From positions 591,117 through 655,116 of the forward strand of contig NZ_FOYL01000003.1 of NCBI RefSeq assembly GCF_900115955.1: DNA of 64,000 bases. Direction: 5' to 3'. Under the pieces are notes generated by a model, which ran no database searches, was not told the DNA's origin, and was given only the letters and a program-made list of their open reading frames with translations. Both the position numbers and the translations under genes were made by a program. The stretch is from Lentzea waywayandensis (GTDB taxonomy: Bacteria; Actinomycetota; Actinomycetes; Mycobacteriales; Pseudonocardiaceae). Below are positions 42,482 through 50,478 of this stretch, piece after piece (position 1 is the stretch's first letter; the number at the start of each line of letters is the position of its first letter).

Positions 42482-42533
42482 GCATGCCTCCGCTCGCCGG
42501 GCACGTCAACTCCAGCTCGGCTACCTTACGTGA

Positions 42534-42665
42534 TCACTCGGGCACTGTCGGTTCATCGAGGCCCGCGCCGGGCGCGCAGGAGCTGACTTCGCGCGACAAG
42601 GAGGTGCGGGAAGAGCGTGACGTCTCGCCGCAACAGTCGAGGCAGTAGCAATGACGGTGATCCAC
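42534..42665 (-). CDS. possible 43-aa Cys-rich small ORF
   Basis: A GTG at 42665 would begin MDHRHCYCLDCCGETSRSSR, a His/Cys cluster with four cysteines in seven residues, and the frame ends APGAGLDEPTVPE. The Cys-x-Cys-x-x-Cys-Cys cluster could bind a metal. No clear ribosome site precedes the GTG, and the frame stays open further upstream into a GC-rich repeat, so coding is doubtful. Confidence 0.25.
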   Translation of the reverse strand: MDHRHCYCLDCCGETSRSSRTSLSREVSSCAPGAGLDEPTVPE

Positions 42666-42710
42666 TTCCCGTCCAACGCCCAAGAACAGCCTGGTCTTAG
42701 AAGAGGATCC

Positions 42711-42768
42711 CGGGATGGGGGTCTGGGGGGCTTGCCCCCGGCCGGGGTCTGAGGGCTCGGCCCCCAGA
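42711..42768. repeat. G/C-block structured repeat in a 550-nt gene-poor gap
   Basis: Runs of five to six G alternate with runs of five C (ending GGCTCGGCCCCCAG at 42768), so several hairpins can form, the largest pairing CTGGGGG with CCCCCAG. Such G/C-block units are common between actinomycete genes and may be dispersed repeats. The rest of the gap 42482-43031 shows only the possible small ORF at 42534-42665 and, close to 43032, the promoter region of the next gene. Confidence 0.5.
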
Positions 42769-43031
42769 AAACGCCCGAAGGTGACCCGGTTCGCGCTTTC
42801 CGCGAACACACGATCCGGACTGGTACGTCCCGGTCACTCGTTGGCGCGCGGACGTTCGTTGAGCCAGCAAGCAAGTTGCAGTACTTCTCGCATCGAATAT
42901 TCCACTTGTCGAGAAGCTATTTGAAATGCAATGTCCCACTAATGAGTGAATGGCGTCTGGGTGGCGTAACAGGCCAAAGTGCTGCCCGATGGGACAGAGG
43001 TCCGTAAATTAACTGGTGAAGCGGAGTTTCC

Positions 43032-43478
43032 ATGGAATCTCGACGGCAGTCCAATGGCGTGTCCAGCGGCGAGGAAACGTCACTCCCCAGCGGTGGATTC
43101 GAAAGCAAACCGCTACTGAGACGCATCCGGGCCGCAGCTGCAGTGCTCGCGGCGTCGATGGCCCTGGTGCTGGCTGCCGCGGCGCCGGCGCAGGCGTGGA
43201 CGGGAGGGAATGTCTGGGTCAACTTCGGCTCGTGGAACTGCCCTGCCGGCGGATCTGTGGTTGGCGTCTACTGGGCGGTCGACGCCTATTCGAGTGGGCC
43301 CGCCACGGGGGACTGGGGCGACAACGTGATCTACCCGCGCGTGCGGGTCGGATCCGGCTCCCACAACACGCTCAGCTATCAGCTGATGTGCAAGAAGTGG
43401 GGCTGGTACACCTATCGTGGCGTCGTCGGCCAGCGCACTCTCACGCCCTACAAGTCTGGCCTCAGCTACACCTACTGA
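43032..43478 (+). CDS. small secreted protein of unknown function
   Basis: A 148-aa exported protein. The ATG at 43032 follows GCGGAG at good spacing. About 28 polar residues precede the signal peptide RRIRAAAAVLAASMALVLAA, with cleavage near AQA-W. The mature 93-residue protein is aromatic- and Gly-rich (WTGGNVWVNFGSWNCPAGGS; VYWAVDAYSSGPATGDWGDN) and has two cysteines that could form one disulfide (NCPAGG, LMCKKWGW). I do not recognise the family; the composition suggests a compact beta protein. The long n-region is unusual and an internal start is possible. Confidence 0.65.
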   Translation: MESRRQSNGVSSGEETSLPSGGFESKPLLRRIRAAAAVLAASMALVLAAAAPAQAWTGGNVWVNFGSWNCPAGGSVVGVYWAVDAYSSGPATGDWGDNVIYPRVRVGSGSHNTLSYQLMCKKWGWYTYRGVVGQRTLTPYKSGLSYTY

Positions 43479-44117
43479 CTCGACTTTCAGTCGCGTTGGT
43501 GACGAAAAACCTGACCGCGTTGCACCGGTCGTGAATTCGCAAGCCCGGTACTTTGGCTCGATACCCTCGTGGGTGGCGATCGAGATGCTGGGAGATGCCG
43601 GTTCGGTCGTCAAAGAGGTGTTGATTCGGGAGGCTGTATAATTTTGCAGACAAGCGGAGAGGCTGCCGATGTCGACGGCCTCTCCGCATGAACCGTTCAA
43701 ACGTGTCAGAGGGCGAGTTACTCATATCTCTCCGGCTTGAAACTGGACTAGGCGTCGTTGTGGTCCCGGACACCGTGCCAGACAGCCTGCCTGGTCAGAT
43801 GGATCATGGCTGACACGGTGAGCATCAGCGGTTGTACGAGCACGCCGGGGCATTGTCGATAGTCCAGCCGGGGTTCGCTCGTGCGGCCGTTACGGCCACA
43901 TCGGCGACGGCGGCCCGTCCGGTCGAACTTGTCGGAGGACGGTGCGGCTGACCTGCGGTTCGCCAACCAGGTCCGGACAGTTTGGCGTGCGTGTGTCCAG
44001 ACTTGGCTGGCGGAATCCGGGGGCGCGCGGCGGTGACCGACTCCCGAACGCGCATCTCCGAGAATCGGGTGTGCGTCCTGCTTGATGTGGCAAAGTTGGT
44101 GCGTGGGGGAGCGCGAG
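43479..44117. other. gene-poor stretch with a strong hairpin and possible protein relics
   Basis: No complete gene is evident. On the plus strand the frame ending at 43641 reads VAIEMLGDAGSVVKEVLIRE, protein-like but without a start, and is followed by TATAAT (43637-43642). A perfect 10-bp hairpin lies at 43654-43663/43678-43687 (GCGGAGAGGC and its complement), with TTGTCTGC after it on the minus strand, so it may terminate minus-strand transcription. On the minus strand 43748-43870 encodes LMLTVSAMIHLTRQAVWHGV, reminiscent of the end of an IS5-type transposase. That identification is weak. Confidence 0.35.
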
Positions 44118-44396
44118 ATGGACGACGAGCAGCGCGATCGGATGCACGACCTCAAGCGGTTGACCTGGCGTGGAGTGCTGACCGGTGGCGCGGTTCTGGT
44201 CTTCGCGATCGTCGCGGGCGTGCTCCTGCTCAACGACTGGACGGCGTTCCTGTTCTGGGGCTCGCTGAGCCTTGTGCTGACCATCGTCGTGTTCGTCTCG
44301 CAGTGGTGCTACATCCGGCGCGGACCGTTCCCGCGGCTGCCCGCGAACATGCGTGATGGCACCACCCCCTCGCCCGACTCGTCCAATGACGGGTAG
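44118..44396 (+). CDS. small two-helix membrane protein
   Basis: A 92-aa protein. The ATG at 44118 follows GGGGGAG and begins MDDEQRDRMHDLKRLTWRGV. Two transmembrane helices follow (LTGGAVLVFAIVAGVLLLND and TAFLFWGSLSLVLTIVVFV), then a Pro/Arg tail. Its family is unknown. It resembles the many small actinobacterial membrane proteins of unknown role. Confidence 0.6.
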   Translation: MDDEQRDRMHDLKRLTWRGVLTGGAVLVFAIVAGVLLLNDWTAFLFWGSLSLVLTIVVFVSQWCYIRRGPFPRLPANMRDGTTPSPDSSNDG

Positions 44397-44577
44397 CCGG
44401 TGAGGATCGGTCCGCAGGTGGCTGAGTTCAAGGCGCCGCGCGCAGCGCGGCGACGACGTCCGGATCCGTTCGACGATCTTCCTCTGACGCTGCGGCTGGC
44501 GGGTCGGGCCACCGTTTCGACGAGGCCCGGCCCGTACAGAGGAGCCAAGGTGGCCCAACATCGAGCTGAGCAGACGA

Positions 44578-44640
44578 AACAGGCGAGCGGCTGGTACTCA
44601 CACCTTGAAGGTGTCTTCGAGTACCAGCCGCTCGCCTGTT
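44578..44640 (-). terminator. very strong hairpin with 22-bp perfect stem
   Basis: Arms 44578-44599 and 44619-44640 are perfectly complementary over 22 bp. The loop itself can form ACACCTT/AAGGTGT (44600-44606/44608-44614). On the minus strand the stem is followed by TTTCGTCTGC, so it fits a Rho-independent terminator of a minus-strand transcript, plausibly one that once came from the tRNA-like sequence at 44661-44670. Confidence 0.6.
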
Positions 44641-44672
44641 GATGTTGCCCGTGTTCTGTGTGCCCCCGGTAA

Positions 44673-44695
44673 GGCACCACGCAGATCTGCTCGCC
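44673..44695. repeat. 23-bp inverted copy of the tRNA-Arg 3' flank
   Basis: GGCACCACGCAGATCTGCTC and three more bases (44673-44695) match, on the opposite strand and with two mismatches, the sequence at 47737-47759 that forms the end and 3' flank of the tRNA-Arg remnant. The two copies bracket about 3 kb of decayed genes. Confidence 0.6.
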
Positions 44696-44889
44696 ACTTC
44701 GCCCATGCGCCTGACCGGCAAGTTGGTGCTTGAGACCAGCTTCGTCGTGGACGAGCCGCGGGGTGGGCGATGAACCGCCAGGCAAGCGTGGAGCAGTTGA
44801 GCTGCTCGTTCGGGCGGTCACGACGATCATGACCGCGGTCGTGACGAGGACTGCTGACAGCGCGATGTCGGCGCGATCAGCTGCGCCTG

Positions 44890-45478
44890 CTACGAGAGCA
44901 ACAGCCGCCCCTGGGACCCGGCCTCTGGCGGGTCATGAACAACATCGACTTCAAGTTCGTCCACGTCGCCGACCTCGGCAGCGGCAGCGCGCCCGCCTGA
45001 TCCAGGTCCTGCAGCGCTTCGAGGGCGCCACCGGCTTGGGCATCGACATCGCTCAGGGCGCCCTGGACTTCGCGGCCGACGAGGTGGCTGAGGACGAACT
45101 CTCGGACCGCATCTCGTTCGCGCTGGACGACGCCCGCAACCTGACGACGGCGAAGCCGGAGTACGAGAAGGTCGAGCTGCTGACGTGCTTCATGATGGGC
45201 CACGACTTCTGGTCGCGCGAGAACTGCGTCCGCAACCTGCGTGAGCTGTCCCGAACGTGCGCAAGTTTCTGCTCGGGGACGCCACCTGGACGGTCGGCAT
45301 CGCGGACGTGGACAAGCCGGCGTTCACGCTCAGGTTCGAGGTCCGGGCACGACATGATGGCGACCTATGTGCCGACGATCGACGAGTAACTCGGGTGTTC
45401 GGTGAGGCCGGGTGGCATCTGGACCAGATGCACCGGATGGAGGTTCCGGCGGCTTCGGTGATCTTCGAGTTGAGTTGA
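44890..45478 (+). pseudogene. frameshifted SAM-dependent methyltransferase
   Basis: Three reading frames must be joined to read one protein. The first gives PGLWRVMNNIDFKFVHVADL and the SAM-binding GSGS, and meets a stop near 45000. The second gives LIQVLQRFEGATGLGIDIAQ through LLTCFMMGHDFWSRENC. The third, from about 45257, gives KFLLGDATWTVGIADVDKP and ends EVPAASVIFELS. The N-terminus is missing. This is a decayed class I methyltransferase, on the chromosome side of the presumed attachment site. Confidence 0.75.
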
Positions 45479-45577
45479 GCGGGTCCGGTCGCCCCGACGT
45501 GGCTTCACCAGCGCCAGATTGCGGCGACAGTCCCGAGGAAGAACCTCGAACGATGAGGGCCTGCGGAAGGCTGGACC

Positions 45578-46111
45578 TCAGTCGGTGCCGAGTTTCGTCC
45601 TGAGGTGCTGTGGCAACCTCTCACCTGCTGCCGCCCGTAGTTGCTCGACACGACTCTCGTCCTCCTCGACGAGCTCGAGAATCTCGAAGGCGTAGCCTGC
45701 CGCGTCGACGTCTCGCCCGGAGAGGACCTCGGCGTAGAACAGCCATAGTCCCTGCCGGGCGGTCGCACGACTTTCCGAGACCAGATCGCGGCCACGGGCG
45801 TAGTAGCTGGGGTCGTACGCGGTGTCCCCGACCAGAGCGAGTACCTGGCCGTAATACTCGGCCAACTGGCTTGCCGGCGGGTTCGCCGAGAGGACAGCCA
45901 GCAACACCTCCAGCACCGGGAACGACGGTTCCACGAGAACTTCCCCGGCCGGCAGGAAGTGCTCGTCCAGACTCCCCGGATCGGAACCGCCGGCGAACGC
46001 CAGCAGTTCCGCCGCGAGATGACCGGCTGACTTGCCACAACCACATCGCATCGCAGCCCAGTCGTGCCGGTCCACCTCGAACCGGACCAGGTCACTGGTC
46101 AGTGCCCCCAC
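45578..46111 (-). CDS. probable immunity protein of a decayed polymorphic toxin
   Basis: A 177-aa soluble acidic protein. The start taken is the GTG at 46111 (MGALTSDLVRFEVDRHDWAA), right after AGGAGGAGC. The frame extends further upstream without a ribosome site. Notable segments are MRCGCGKSAGHLAAELLAFA and VEPSFPVLEVLLAVLSANPP. It sits on the same strand directly downstream of the broken Hint-deaminase toxin gene, the position of an immunity gene in polymorphic toxin loci. I do not recognise the family, so immunity function is inferred from position. The gene is intact although the toxin is not. Confidence 0.5.
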   Translation of the reverse strand: MGALTSDLVRFEVDRHDWAAMRCGCGKSAGHLAAELLAFAGGSDPGSLDEHFLPAGEVLVEPSFPVLEVLLAVLSANPPASQLAEYYGQVLALVGDTAYDPSYYARGRDLVSESRATARQGLWLFYAEVLSGRDVDAAGYAFEILELVEEDESRVEQLRAAAGERLPQHLRTKLGTD

Positions 46112-46252
46112 GCTCCTCCTGGCTCGCCCCTGACCTCCGGTTTGAAGCCCCTTCAACGGGAATGCCGATTGGCAGACCACACACAAGTCTGGGCTCCGGG
46201 GTGTGAACGCCGCCCTTGCTCTTGACCGTCCACACCTGACCGAAGTACACGT

Positions 46253-47545
46253 TTACAGGAACACCGCCCAGTGCGTGGATGGCATGCTCTTAGCGCAGTG
46301 TGACACGCCGCAGCCCGTCAGGTTGGTTCCCGACGACGCCAGGGCGATCTCTCCGGTCACCGTGTTCACGCCGCCGACGTAGACGCGGTTCTGGGTGTTC
46401 TTCCTGCGGCTGTTCACGGCGAAGTCCTGAATGAGGCTGTCGATCGTGGCCATCTGCCCGTCGACGGTCCAGCCGCTCGGGGCCGGTGGACTTCGAGTGC
46501 GTGGTCGATCGAGCCCGCCTCGCCGCGGATGGGGAGGCCTGTCGGGCAGCTGCCTTGGCTTTGCGGATCACCGTTGTGCGTGAGTACAGCGATGGACGCC
46601 ACACCCACGCGGTAGGTGTGCAGCCCGTCGACCATCAGGTTGTACACCCGTCGGTCCTTGTCGGAGAACGACTGCGTCCGGGACACCGTGGCGGACCGGT
46701 TGTCCGCCGTGAGGGACTGGTAGCCGGGCTTCAGGTCCTCGGCGTTGACCCACTTCTGCAGGCTCTCCACCCAGAACGGGTGCTCGTCTGTCGCGACCAA
46801 CGACCCGTCGCCGGACGTGCTGCTCACCCAGATGGTGACCAGCACGTTGTCCGCCTTGTGCGCCCGGACGTCGGTGACGACCTTGGTGGCCGTCTCCTTC
46901 GTCGTCGGGTCCGTGGCCAGGACCGCGTCGTCGACCTGCGCCGACGTGATGGCCTTGCGTGAGCCGTCGGCCATCAGGACCGGGTGGTGCCGACGAAGCT
47001 GTTGCTGTCGGCGGGCACCGGCGGGCGGATCGGGCAGGACGCGCCGCCTGAGGCGTCCTGCTTGGCCTCCTTGCCCTTGTCGCCTGCTCGCTTGCGCTTC
47101 TTGCCGCCGTCCGCGAGGTCCAGGATCTCCTCGGCGTACGGGACACCCATCGTGGCCAGCGTCTCCGCCACCTGGGCCTGCGCGGCCTCCTTCACGACCT
47201 CCTTGCCCACGCCGAGCATGGCGGTCTTGATCGTCTCGTAGACCTTGTTGAGGTCCTGGACGTTCGTCACCGCGATCTGCACGATGCGGGCCGGCGCGTT
47301 CGGCATCGCCGAGATGATGTTCTTGGCGTTGGCTATGCGCGGCTTGAGCGCTGCCTTCAGGATCGGGATCGGGTTGGACTTCACGGCTCGGGCGACGGCT
47401 GCCGTTCGCTTCACCGCTGCCTGGTAGGCGGCTCTGGCCGCTGCCGCCTTGCGAGCCGCCGCTTCCGCCGCGAGTTTCGCCGCGTCGTCCAGGCCCTTGC
47501 CCGCGTTCGGGCCGTCCGGGCGCCTCGGCTGCCTGCCCATCGCCG
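46253..47545 (-). pseudogene. polymorphic toxin remnant with Hint and deaminase-type C-terminus
   Basis: The reading frame starting near 47540 (AAARKAAAARAAYQAAVKRT, an alanine-rich linker as in RHS/secreted toxins) reaches ADSNSFVGTT, the beginning of a Hint domain. It then shifts frame at about 46976 into VLATDPTTKETATKVVTDV, ATDEHPFWVESLQKWVNAED and GLHTYRVGVASIAVLTHN, all typical Hint strands. A further frame change leads to MATIDSLIQDFAVNSRRKNT and NRVYVGGVNTVTGEIALASS, then CGVSHCAKS. The latter looks like a cytidine-deaminase-type toxin active site (His-Cys-Ala-Glu expected) with Glu replaced by Lys and the protein truncated. The 5' end is cut at a recombinase fragment. Confidence 0.7.
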
Positions 47546-47680
47546 GGGTCGACCTCGACCTCCTGCTTGACGAGGTGTCGCGACCGCTGTTCGAGGCGCT
47601 TCGGCTAGAGATCCACTATGACTACGAAACGAGGACTGCCGTGTGTCGCATCACCCTGACCGGGGACACGGTCCTAGCAG
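47536..47680 (+). pseudogene. C-terminal fragment of a serine-recombinase-like protein
   Basis: About 48 codons on the plus strand read VDLDLLLDEVSRPLFEALRL and EIHYDYETRTAVCRITLTGD, which resemble the C-terminal strand of actinobacterial serine recombinases (a Phe/Arg-Leu-x-x-x-Tyr-Asp pattern). No N-terminal catalytic domain is present. The frame continues into the tRNA terminator hairpin, so the fragment is joined to it by recombination. It lies between the toxin remnant and the tRNA remnant and is probably a relic of an earlier mobile element. Confidence 0.4.
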
Positions 47681-47684
47681 CAGA

Positions 47685-47715
47685 AAGGGCCGCAACCGAG
47701 GCGGTTGCGGCCCTT
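47685..47715 (-). terminator. terminator of the tRNA-Arg locus
   Basis: AAGGGCCGCAACC (47685-47697) and GGTTGCGGCCCTT (47703-47715) form a 13-bp perfect stem with a 5-nt loop. On the minus strand it is followed by TCTGCTGC. It lies 41 nt after the 3' end of the tRNA remnant, as expected for a tRNA gene terminator. Confidence 0.7.
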
Positions 47716-47752
47716 CCGAAGCAACGCTCTGCTCGTGGTGAGCAGGTCTGCG

Positions 47753-47798
47753 TGGTGCCCCCGGCAGGATTCGAACCTGCGCTCCCGCCTCCGGAGGG
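47753..47798 (-). other. 3' half of tRNA-Arg(CCG), probable attachment-site (att) remnant
   Basis: On the minus strand the sequence runs from CTCCGGA (anticodon loop, CCG) through the variable region GGGAGC, the T arm GCAGGTTCGAATCCTGC and the acceptor strand CGGGGGCA-CCA. The 5' half is missing: no GCCCCCG that could pair with the acceptor strand, and no D arm, is found upstream. Tyrosine integrases typically recombine in the anticodon loop and leave such a 3' half at the distal junction. The retained native terminator lies to the left, so the element should extend to the right of this site. tRNA identity rests on recalled actinobacterial tRNA-Arg(CCG) sequences. Confidence 0.65.
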
Positions 47799-47937
47799 TA
47801 GGCGGCATCGGCTACACCGGCCTCCACCTGCATCAACGTTTTCATCGTCGGCCGCGCGATGCTCATCGATCACATCGTTCTCGCTGTTTCGCGGCACAAC
47901 TGATGGCATGTAAAGCCGCTTCCGCGGCCCGCCGTGG

Positions 47938-48282
47938 CTACTCAGCGTGGTGCCAGACGATGTAGGTCAGATCACTTCCCGCTGCGAGCCGCGTCCGGCG
48001 TGTCGCCTGTGTCGGTGCGAGTGATCCGTCGACCGTGATGACTCTGAGCGGTCGTGGATACGCCTGTGGTGTCATCGGGCCTGGCCGCAGACAAGGGGCT
48101 ACAGGTGGCTTCGAGTCCGTCTTGGAGGCCAGGTTCCCGTGCTGATCAAGCTCGGCTACGACCGTCAGCTCGGCTGCTACCGATACCTCGACGTCATCGT
48201 GGCGAGGTGTCCTGCAGCGCATGATCTGGTCAAACTCACCCGCGGGTCGAGCCATTCCAGGCTTCCGATACCGGAAGATCAT
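47938..48282 (-). CDS. uncertain hypothetical protein between att site and vsr
   Basis: A 114-aa reading frame whose C-terminal half looks protein-like (VEVSVAAELTVVAELDQHGN; GSLAPTQATRRTRLAAGSDL; TYIVWHHAE). The ATG at 48282 has no convincing ribosome site and lies 44 nt after the vsr stop on the same strand. It may be a real small gene of the island, or the tail of something longer now truncated. No family is recognised. Confidence 0.35.
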   Translation of the reverse strand: MIFRYRKPGMARPAGEFDQIMRCRTPRHDDVEVSVAAELTVVAELDQHGNLASKTDSKPPVAPCLRPGPMTPQAYPRPLRVITVDGSLAPTQATRRTRLAAGSDLTYIVWHHAE

Positions 48283-48326
48283 GAAGAGCCCGACTGCCGT
48301 GACCCGACTTCCGCCGAAAAGGATCT

Positions 48327-48785
48327 TCAGGTCACGTGTCGGGTTGCTGCGGTGGGTGAGATCGTCCGGCCCTCCAACACCGCCCGCGCTGCCTCTTCAG
48401 GGTTGCGTCGAACCACACATTCCCAGAGTCGGACAACATTCCATCCGGCTTCGACTGCAAGCTGAGAGCTACGGATGTCACGCTCTCGGTTGCGACGCAT
48501 CTTTTCTTCCCAGAGTCCTGCGTTAGGTCCGGTGAACGGCGCCTTGCGGCCGTGCAGGGGACACGAGTGCCAATAGTCGCCGTCGACGAACACCACGATG
48601 CGCCTGCTGGGCATGACGATGTCAGGGGTACAGCCCTTGGCTAGGTTGCGATGCAGGCGATAGCGCGCGCCGAGCGCGTGGAGAGCCCGTCGCAGCATGA
48701 ACTCGGGCTGCGTGTCCTTCTTGCGCCGCCCGCTCAGATGGGATCCGGCGTTCGTGGAGACCCAACGCCTGCCCTCGTTGCTCAA
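48327..48785 (-). CDS. vsr: very short patch repair (Vsr) endonuclease
   Basis: A 152-aa strand-specific T:G mismatch endonuclease. Family motifs are AGSHLSGRRKKDTQPEFMLR, VVFVDGDYWHSCPLHGRKAP (catalytic Asp, aromatic wedge and His/Cys residues) and the zinc-region/closing segment NRERDIRSSQLAVEAGWNVV. The start appears to be a TTG at 48785, supported by GGAG 7 nt upstream. Vsr repairs deamination products of 5-methylcytosine, so it should serve the Dcm-type enzyme at 53744-54964, from which it is separated by the MORC-Z1-nuclease operon. It diverges from that operon across 154 nt. Confidence 0.9.
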   Translation of the reverse strand: MSNEGRRWVSTNAGSHLSGRRKKDTQPEFMLRRALHALGARYRLHRNLAKGCTPDIVMPSRRIVVFVDGDYWHSCPLHGRKAPFTGPNAGLWEEKMRRNRERDIRSSQLAVEAGWNVVRLWECVVRRNPEEAARAVLEGRTISPTAATRHVT

Positions 48786-48939
48786 CTACCTGCTCCGATG
48801 TCTCGGAAACCGTCATGCTCGGAGGGTACGTACGATACAAGTGGCGTCGGGGGATGCCACAGCGATATCGGAGGCGTCCTGCATAAGGCGCGGCATCAGG
48901 TAGATGTGTTCTGATCGCTAGTGAAGGGGTAATTCCAGC

Positions 48940-50478
48940 GTGCGTGTACCTATTCGTCCGCAGGTCGGAGTGTTCGGTGTCTTCGAAGCGGTCGACTACA
49001 AGCAGTGGTTTGCCCTGGCCGAGTTCGTCGACAACTCGATCCAGAGTGCACTCGACCTCTGGCACGCGCATGGGCGCAGGGGACCGCTTCACGTCTCCAT
49101 CAGGAGGACAGGTGGGGATGGCGGCACGATCACTGTCACGGACGATGCGGGTGGCATCCCGTCGCACCGGTTCATGCAGGCCTTCGAGGTGGGTACTCCA
49201 CCTCCCGACCGGAGTGGCCTGTCCGTGTATGGGATGGGTATGAAGAGCGCGGCCGCGTGGTTCGCCGGTCGCGTACGCATTACCACGACTGCCATCGGCG
49301 AGCCGGTCGAACGCACCGTAGAGTTCGACTTTCCTGCCATCATCGCCAATGGTCTGCAGGACCTGGAGGTCGTCGAACGTCCTGCGCCGGCGGAGGACCA
49401 CCGGACTTCCATCGTCATGTCTAACCTGCGCAACCCGATCCGTACCAAAACCCACGGCAAGGTCAGAGACCACCTGCGCGCCATCTACCGCCACTTCATC
49501 CGCAGCGGGGCCTTGGTGCTGAGTTACGACGGCGAGACCCTGACCTACGAAGAGCCCGAGGTGCTGGTCGAGCCCTACTATCGGGATGGCGCCGAAGCCA
49601 AGGAATGGCGCAAGGAGATCGACTTCACGCTCAGCAGCGGCGAGCACGTCCGAGGATTCGCGGCGCTGAGCAAGGTCGGTCGTACCGCGGGGGCCGGATT
49701 CAGCTTGTTCAGGCAGAACCGCGTGATCACGGGCCTTGACGACGACCCATGGCGCCCGTCCGAGATCTTCGGCGCGGGTAACTCCTTCCGCAGCCAGCGT
49801 GTATTCGGCGAGCTGCACCTTGACGACGTCAAGGTCACCTACAGCAAGAATGGGTTCGTTTGGCAGGCCTCCGAGGAGGAGCTGATTAGCAGGCTCAGGG
49901 AGGAACTCGATGCCGAGCCGCTTCCTCTTCTTCGCCAAGCTGAGGGATACCGCGCCCGCAAGGCGACCTCGCAGCAGCTACAGGCGGCCAAGAAGGCCAT
50001 GAACGCGATGGACTCGGCGTTCGCCAAGGCGGTGGAGCAAGACCTGCCCGAACGCATCGAGGATTCGGATGGCCCCGGGCCGGTGGCGCCACCGATGGCT
50101 GAACCAACCTTGGTAACTGTTCCTCAGCCGATTGCTGCACCCGTTGACGAGCGGGTTTACCAAACGATGGCGAACGGGACCTCCTGGGAGATCGTGCTTC
50201 GTCTCACGGATCAGGGAGATGAGTGGATCTCGTTGACGGAGATCCCAAAGACTGTTGACCCCGCGCCCAAACGGCTGGTGGTGGAGGTGAACGTCAGCAG
50301 TGCGTTCATGCGCAACTTCAGCGGTCGTGACGCCGTCGAGACCGAGTCGGTGCTTCGCGTCGCTGCTGGAGTCGCGCTCACGATCGTGACTGCGAGGGAC
50401 CACGGGGTGAAGAACTCGATGTACGTGTTGCACACGCTGAACCAGCTGATGTCCGGCAGCCTCGGCATTAGGAGCTGA
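48940..50478 (+). CDS. MORC-like GHKL ATPase of a Z1-type restriction system
   Basis: A 512-aa ATPase of the Hsp90/MutL/MORC fold. The N box is FALAEFVDNSIQSALDLW (Glu28, Asn32), G1 is TDDAGGIPSHRF (about 68-79) and G2 is VYGMGMKSAAAW (about 97-108). A second S5-like domain includes FSLFRQNRVITGL. The C-terminal 130 residues (about 385-512) are variable. In the family described by Iyer, Abhiman and Aravind (2008) such ATPases sit in operons with a Z1 helicase, a nuclease, a 5mC methylase and Vsr, as here. It probably acts as an ATP-driven clamp or DNA-remodelling switch. The GTG start has AGGGG about 10 nt upstream; the stop overlaps the next ATG (TGATG). Confidence 0.88.
   Translation: MRVPIRPQVGVFGVFEAVDYKQWFALAEFVDNSIQSALDLWHAHGRRGPLHVSIRRTGGDGGTITVTDDAGGIPSHRFMQAFEVGTPPPDRSGLSVYGMGMKSAAAWFAGRVRITTTAIGEPVERTVEFDFPAIIANGLQDLEVVERPAPAEDHRTSIVMSNLRNPIRTKTHGKVRDHLRAIYRHFIRSGALVLSYDGETLTYEEPEVLVEPYYRDGAEAKEWRKEIDFTLSSGEHVRGFAALSKVGRTAGAGFSLFRQNRVITGLDDDPWRPSEIFGAGNSFRSQRVFGELHLDDVKVTYSKNGFVWQASEEELISRLREELDAEPLPLLRQAEGYRARKATSQQLQAAKKAMNAMDSAFAKAVEQDLPERIEDSDGPGPVAPPMAEPTLVTVPQPIAAPVDERVYQTMANGTSWEIVLRLTDQGDEWISLTEIPKTVDPAPKRLVVEVNVSSAFMRNFSGRDAVETESVLRVAAGVALTIVTARDHGVKNSMYVLHTLNQLMSGSLGIRS

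Larger units (their letters stand above)
44397..44889. other. non-coding stretch containing tRNA-flank relics and a long hairpin
   Basis: No gene is convincing here. It holds the 22-bp hairpin at 44578-44640 and, at 44661-44695, a block with a tRNA-like CCCCCGG and a copy of the tRNA-Arg downstream sequence. The rest (44696-44889) runs into the start of a decayed methyltransferase. Confidence 0.4.

Noticed and set aside
42521..42874. 117-aa minus-strand protein in the gap upstream of the small membrane gene
   Set aside because: Proline/arginine-rich translation of the G/C-block repeat with no ribosome site.
43637..43642. TATAAT as a promoter
   Set aside because: No -35 element at 16-18 nt and no gene downstream; it is followed directly by a hairpin.
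44661..44700. A second tRNA gene
   Set aside because: Only a CCCCCGG block and a copy of the downstream flank are present; no cloverleaf can be drawn.
47756..47831. Complete tRNA gene on the minus strand
   Set aside because: The acceptor 3' strand is present, but the required GCCCCCG 5' partner and a D arm are absent, so it is only a 3' half.
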